From a virus, in the IMG/VR virus record IMGVR_UViG_3300035670_001126, positions 1 through 26,016 of that record: 26,016 nt of DNA. The stretch is one strand, 5' to 3'. Positions 23,021 to 26,016 of this stretch are shown here, piece by piece (position 1 is the first letter of the stretch; every line of letters starts with the position of its first letter). Below the pieces are notes generated by a model. The model was not told where the DNA came from. It was given only the letters and a program-made list of their open reading frames with translations, and did no database searches. The translations under genes were made by a program, and so were the position numbers.

Positions 23021-25333
23021 ATGCCTACTTATAGTTCATTTGCGTATAACGACGGTACTCTCTATGGAGAACCGTCGAGAATTGCGTTTTCTGCTGAACC
23101 AGTAGTTGCTACTCCGTTAGATTATGGCAAGGTGTCTATTAACTGGGCTCCTCCTACAGGAAACATTCAGTCTATGCGACTGGTGCGAAATCAAGACGGA
23201 TTTCCTGAAACAGCAGAAGACGGAGTAATCCTTTTTGAGGCCCCTGGAGCTGAAGGAATCGCTGCTCCTTTTGTGGACGGAGAAGACACCCCCGAAGGAA
23301 CTATTCCTTTGGTCGAAGGCAGATTTGCTTACTACAGAATCTGGCTGCTTAGAGTCGACCAGAACTGGTACCCTGCAGGTGACTCTGTTGCTTTGGTACC
23401 AAAAAATCACGCCATTAAGACCATAGATGGAACTGTCCTTCTTACTAGCCAGCAAAAATTTATGGACATTCTTCCTAGAGCGTTTTTCTCTCCGCAAAGA
23501 AACATCTTGGATGAGGCAGATGTAAACTCGACTCTTGGCAGATTTATTTCGGCTTTTTCATTCACTGTTGACGAGCTGTACACTTACGCAGAGACAAGCT
23601 TGCCAAATACTTCTGGAGTAACTTTAAATCCAAGAGGACTTCCTCTTCACCTTGTTAACTACGGACTGACAAGTGAGCCAAACATTGGAATTAAGGGCCA
23701 AAAAAGGCTCTTGAGAGAAGCCAACTACATCTACTCTAGAAAAGGCACTCTAAACGCTTTAGCTACTATGGTAGAAAGTTTTTCGGGATACTCTCCTACA
23801 ATTTCCTTAAGCCCTAACTTAATGATGTCTATGGAAGACAGCACTTTTGTAGACGGTCTTGGCTTCTGGGAAACCAGTGGTTCTGCAGTAGTTCTCACTA
23901 GAGTTGATGACCAGTCAATTGCTTCAGAGCAGTTCGCCGTTGATGAAACTTGGGTAGGAAAAGTTCAAGCATCTGGGTCAGGGTCTATTAAAACGGGTGT
24001 GACGTCTCCAGTAACTAAAGGCATTCCAGTTGACCCAGGAACAGAGTACTCGTTCTCTGCGTATCTAAGACGAGAGTCTGCCACTAGTCAAAATGTCACT
24101 ATGCGAATCCGTTGGTTTGACAAAGACGGTACTCTTCTTAGTACGTCTTCGTCTACTGCTACTGCTATGGCACAAACTTGGACTAAGTACTCAGTAACGG
24201 CTAGTGCTCCTGGTGAAAAAATCTATTTAGACACTGGAGAAATCACTGCGGGAGTAGCAACCATTACTACGCTTTCAGACCACGGCTTCTCGGTAGGAGA
24301 TGACGTAAGGCTTTTCGATGCTCCTTCTGAGTACTCCTCTTTTTACGGAATTGTCACTATTACGGACGTGCCTTCTACAACTTCTTTTTCTTTTGAAACT
24401 ACAACGACAGGTAGGGACGAAGAAGACATCTACGGAACTGCAGTCCTTCTCAGTGGAAATGAAAACGATGGATTCAAGATAGTAGAGGCCGTATACGCTG
24501 GTGTTGAAATCGAAGTAAATGGTGCCGCTACTTACTATGTAGACATGGCTCAGCTATCTGAGTCGTCTGTAACTGATTACTACGAACCTCGTGGGGTGGT
24601 AATCCATTTGGCTCCTAACAAGAAAAACTTAGTGGTAAACCCTTCGTTTAACCCACAGTCTTCTACTTCTGTTATGCCTTTGGGCTGGTCTCTTACTCCG
24701 CTGTCTCCCGTAGACGCTACTATTACTCACCTAGTTGAAGACGCTACGTTAGCTATTACTCGAAGCGGAAGTCACATGCTGGGTGTCAGTGGTACTAACG
24801 GCCAGTATGAACTCTCTACTACTGTCACGGGAATTGAGTCAGGTAATTTCTACACGTTCTCAATTTACATGGAGCACGAAGAAGATGACAAAGACGTGGA
24901 GCTTTCAATTACTGCTCACGATGCAGGAGACCCCAGTACCGTGCACGCAACTGCTTCAGTAGACGTGACTGTAACAGCAGGCACTTGGGAAAGAAAATCA
25001 GTGTCAGTATTCATCCCTGCATCTGAAGATGACATTGAGATTACTGCCAAAGTGACTACAACTGCGGATGCTGACCACCTGCACTTTGACTCGGCTCAGA
25101 TTGAGAAGTCTTATGCAAGACCCTCAGATTACTTTGACGGAAACTACAACTCAATTGGAGCGATTTGGACTGGCACCGAAAACAACTCGGCGTCTTATTT
25201 CTACGTAAACAGAGATATAAAAGTAGACCGACTTGCAGCTACTCTGCCCAGCTATTTACCTCTGAAAAGCCCGTATGTAATTACGATTGGCGACCCAAGC
25301 GACCCAATTATCAAAGTTAAGGCGGTTTCGTAG
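23021..25333 (+). CDS. gpI/gp7-like baseplate wedge protein with carbohydrate-binding modules
   Basis: 770 residues. Parts by eye: an FN3-like domain (1-125, V-S-I-N-W-A-P-P-T-G-N); a tail-protein-I-like core (147-260, FMDILPRAFFSPQRN, then L-L-R-E-A-N-Y-I-Y-S-R-K-G-T); a first galactose-binding-like module (273-517, GTEYSFSAYLRRESATSQN, closing Y-Y-V-D-M-A-Q-L); and a second (533-708, NLVVNPSFNP, then F-S-I-Y-M-E-H-E, closing H-F-D-S-A-Q-I-E-K). Residues about 403-470 (ITAGVATITTLSDHGFSVGD) form an insertion splitting module one. The core joins gp6-like wedges. The modules may bind host glycans. It is the last gene of the structural run. Confidence 0.78.
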   Translation: MPTYSSFAYNDGTLYGEPSRIAFSAEPVVATPLDYGKVSINWAPPTGNIQSMRLVRNQDGFPETAEDGVILFEAPGAEGIAAPFVDGEDTPEGTIPLVEGRFAYYRIWLLRVDQNWYPAGDSVALVPKNHAIKTIDGTVLLTSQQKFMDILPRAFFSPQRNILDEADVNSTLGRFISAFSFTVDELYTYAETSLPNTSGVTLNPRGLPLHLVNYGLTSEPNIGIKGQKRLLREANYIYSRKGTLNALATMVESFSGYSPTISLSPNLMMSMEDSTFVDGLGFWETSGSAVVLTRVDDQSIASEQFAVDETWVGKVQASGSGSIKTGVTSPVTKGIPVDPGTEYSFSAYLRRESATSQNVTMRIRWFDKDGTLLSTSSSTATAMAQTWTKYSVTASAPGEKIYLDTGEITAGVATITTLSDHGFSVGDDVRLFDAPSEYSSFYGIVTITDVPSTTSFSFETTTTGRDEEDIYGTAVLLSGNENDGFKIVEAVYAGVEIEVNGAATYYVDMAQLSESSVTDYYEPRGVVIHLAPNKKNLVVNPSFNPQSSTSVMPLGWSLTPLSPVDATITHLVEDATLAITRSGSHMLGVSGTNGQYELSTTVTGIESGNFYTFSIYMEHEEDDKDVELSITAHDAGDPSTVHATASVDVTVTAGTWERKSVSVFIPASEDDIEITAKVTTTADADHLHFDSAQIEKSYARPSDYFDGNYNSIGAIWTGTENNSASYFYVNRDIKVDRLAATLPSYLPLKSPYVITIGDPSDPIIKVKAVS

Positions 25334-25345
25334 TACACTGCTCCC
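25334..25345 (+). promoter_or_regulatory. Leaderless-type promoter -10 element
   Basis: TACACT at 25334-25339 matches TANNNT and is followed by six bases before ATG 25346, the spacing of actinobacterial leaderless genes. There is no ribosome-binding site, and a TAG at 25331 closes the frame upstream. A convincing -35 box is not seen. Confidence 0.5.
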
Positions 25346-25609
25346 ATGAGCATGCTACTAACTATTGTAATTTCGGGCATGGCCGTGGGCTATGCCGTTG
25401 AGCTACTGACTTCCCTTTTGGACAGGTGGCTTTCGTCTTTCCTAATTAAAGTGACCACTACCCTTCCATTTAGTTTTTTATTTAATTGGCTACTTGGGAC
25501 AATTGGTTACCCCTTGGTCGTCTCGGCGCTCGCCTCGGGATTTTTTGCTCTCACCATCATGTCGTTCGTTAATCGGCCTGTTGTTGTCAATAGCTCATTA
25601 AGGCGATAA
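25346..25609 (+). CDS. Small membrane protein, possibly early-expressed
   Basis: 87 residues. The start ATG at 25346 has no ribosome-binding site but a TANNNT -10 element six bases upstream; ATG 25352 is an alternative. Residues 3-25 (MLLTIVISGMAVGYAVELL) and about 40-75 (SFLFNWLLGTIGYPLVVSAL) are hydrophobic, giving two or three membrane segments, with Arg-rich ends. It could be a holin-like or another inner-membrane protein; no family is recognised. It lies between the structural run and the replication-type gene. Confidence 0.6.
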   Translation: MSMLLTIVISGMAVGYAVELLTSLLDRWLSSFLIKVTTTLPFSFLFNWLLGTIGYPLVVSALASGFFALTIMSFVNRPVVVNSSLRR

Positions 25610-25612
25610 TAT
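25584..25612 (+). promoter_or_regulatory. Promoter for the right-end winged-helix gene
   Basis: TTGTCA at 25584-25589 is 17 bases before TAATAT at 25607-25612, both close to sigma70-type consensus boxes, with ATG eight bases after the -10. A GATAAT at 25605 is an overlapping alternative -10. The TAA at 25612-25614 closes the frame upstream, so translation must start at 25621, on a leader of at most a few bases. Confidence 0.6.
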
Positions 25613-25620
25613 AACCGCCT

Positions 25621-26016
25621 ATGTGTACCGCTGCTGAAAAGTTCTTTACCCCGCTGTCTGCGTCTGAGTATCGTCTGCTCGATGTGCTTTGTACGCTATC
25701 TGAAGGTGGGGTTGTCGAGGCCTCGATGGAAGAACTGGCTAGGTACGCACAGTGCTCTGAGGAGTCTATCCGCCGTGCGCTTCGGGGCCTAGAAGCTGCT
25801 GAACTAATCGCAACTACCCGCACAAAGCGTAACTTGGGAAAGCTCCACAAGAACGTTTACGAGCTGATTTCACCATCCCACAAAAATGTGGATGAGAAAG
25901 CTGTCATCCACAAAAATGTGGACGAGGTCATCCACAAAAATGTGGGGTCAACAGCTAGTAGTAATAGTAGTAATGACTTAGTAATAAATAGAGATAAGAC
26001 TACGTCTTATCTCTTG
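25621..26016 (+). CDS. Winged-helix DNA-binding protein, probable replication initiator or regulator (3' end outside window)
   Basis: 132 residues visible; the frame runs off the window. Residues 12-70 (PLSASEYRLLDVLCTLSEGG, then SMEELARYAQCSEESIRRAL) form a helix-turn-helix with winged-helix pattern (A-S-M-E-E-L-A, C-S-E-E-S-I-R-R-A-L-R-G-L-E-A-A-E-L-I). After it H-K-N-V occurs four times, and the DNA coding the last three copies is palindromic. The remaining part is Ser/Asn/Thr-rich and AT-rich in DNA. A wHTH gene with internal iterons resembles phage initiators such as lambda O, but a self-regulating repressor is also possible. Its ATG lies directly behind a strong promoter. Confidence 0.65.
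   Translation, partial: MCTAAEKFFTPLSASEYRLLDVLCTLSEGGVVEASMEELARYAQCSEESIRRALRGLEAAELIATTRTKRNLGKLHKNVYELISPSHKNVDEKAVIHKNVDEVIHKNVGSTASSNSSNDLVINRDKTTSYLL
25878..25945. repeat. Three palindromic iterons, CCACAAAAATGTGG
   Basis: Exact copies of CCACA-AAAA-TGTGG sit at 25878-25891, 25908-25921 and 25932-25945, starting 30 and 24 bases apart and in frame with H-K-N-V codons. A degenerate fourth site may lie near 25838. Flanks extend some arms to ATCCACA and TGTGGAT. Sites TCATCCACA (25904, 25928 and, on the other strand, 25887-25895) and TCGTCCACA (other strand, 25917-25925) differ by one base from DnaA boxes TTATCCACA/TTGTCCACA. They may bind the encoded protein or DnaA. Confidence 0.75.
25956..25973. 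repeat. AT-rich tandem 9-base repeat TAGTAGTAA x2
   Basis: Two exact adjacent copies of TAGTAGTAA lie directly 3' of the iterons, in a stretch (25951-25990) that is strongly A/T-rich. Such a tract beside iterons is what a DNA-unwinding element looks like, although the coding frame also passes through it (S-S-N-S-S-N). Confidence 0.55.
25990..26014. other. Perfect 11-bp inverted repeat with 3-base loop
   Basis: AGAGATAAGAC (25990-26000), loop TAC, then GTCTTATCTCT (26004-26014). All 11 pairs match. The frame of the winged-helix gene stays open across it, and no T-run is visible before the window ends, so a terminator cannot be claimed. Its position next to the AT-rich repeat suggests a role in replication start or autoregulation, or a protein-binding site. 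Confidence 0.7.

Noticed and set aside
1-26016. CRISPR arrays, tRNA or rRNA genes, insertion sequences, integrase or attachment sites
   Set aside because: None seen on reading either strand: no spaced direct repeats of CRISPR size, no cloverleaf pattern noticed, no transposase or recombinase motifs. tRNA detection by eye is limited.

Overview
The window is a stretch of a tailed-phage genome with a contractile (myovirus-type) tail. All supported genes lie on the + strand and are tightly packed, with many stop/start overlaps (TAATG or ATGA) and no interval above 300 bases without a gene. The anchors are a tail sheath protein (11449-12948), a T4 gp19-type tube protein (12966-13580), a tape measure carrying an M23 peptidase domain (14575-17004), and a baseplate set of LysM/gp53-like, gpD/gp27-like, gp25-like, Baseplate_J/gp6-like, gp5-OB-like and gpI/gp7-like proteins (18286-25333). 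The host is not shown directly. Leaderless-type promoters (TANNNT about 6-8 bases before ATG), variants of actinobacterial DnaA boxes near the right end, and actinophage-like fibre modules make an actinobacterial host of moderate GC the best guess. That is inference.

Layout. (1) 1-4789: a mosaic adhesin/fibre block with a LamG-like end, small fibre modules with Mtd-type N-termini and collagen-like repeats, a beta-propeller-like protein, and a Tyr/Asn-rich protein. (2) 4802-7512: two paralogous conserved phage proteins around a small basic protein, then a GT60-like glycosyltransferase. (3) 7552-10184: a probable head-completion/neck protein, then a run of very small Lys-rich genes that includes two Cys-rich microproteins of 28 and 18 residues and two HNH-type proteins. 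(4) 10253-13580: neck/tail-completion candidates, sheath and tube. (5) 13604-17004: a zinc-ribbon-containing baseplate/tail chaperone, an overlapping +1-frame extension that looks like a programmed-frameshift product, and the tape measure. (6) 17008-25333: baseplate hub, wedge and spike, ending in a gpI-like wedge protein with carbohydrate-binding-like modules. (7) 25334-26016: a switch in style, with two genes from apparently leaderless promoters. One is a small membrane protein. The other is a winged-helix replication/regulatory protein whose coding sequence holds three palindromic iterons, DnaA-box-like sites, an AT-rich tandem repeat and a perfect hairpin.

How it works together: regions 4-6 build the tail. 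The chaperone pair coats the tape measure, the tube and sheath polymerise, and the neck proteins cap and join the tail to the head. The baseplate, together with the M23 domain in the tape measure, handles attachment and local wall cleavage. The adhesins, the glycosyltransferase and the carbohydrate-binding modules probably serve host recognition or virion decoration. The right end appears to start an early/replication module. Capsid, portal and terminase genes are not in the window.

The two most noteworthy signals are the candidate frameshifted tail chaperone at 14388-14582 and the candidate origin embedded in the right-end gene at 25878-26014.
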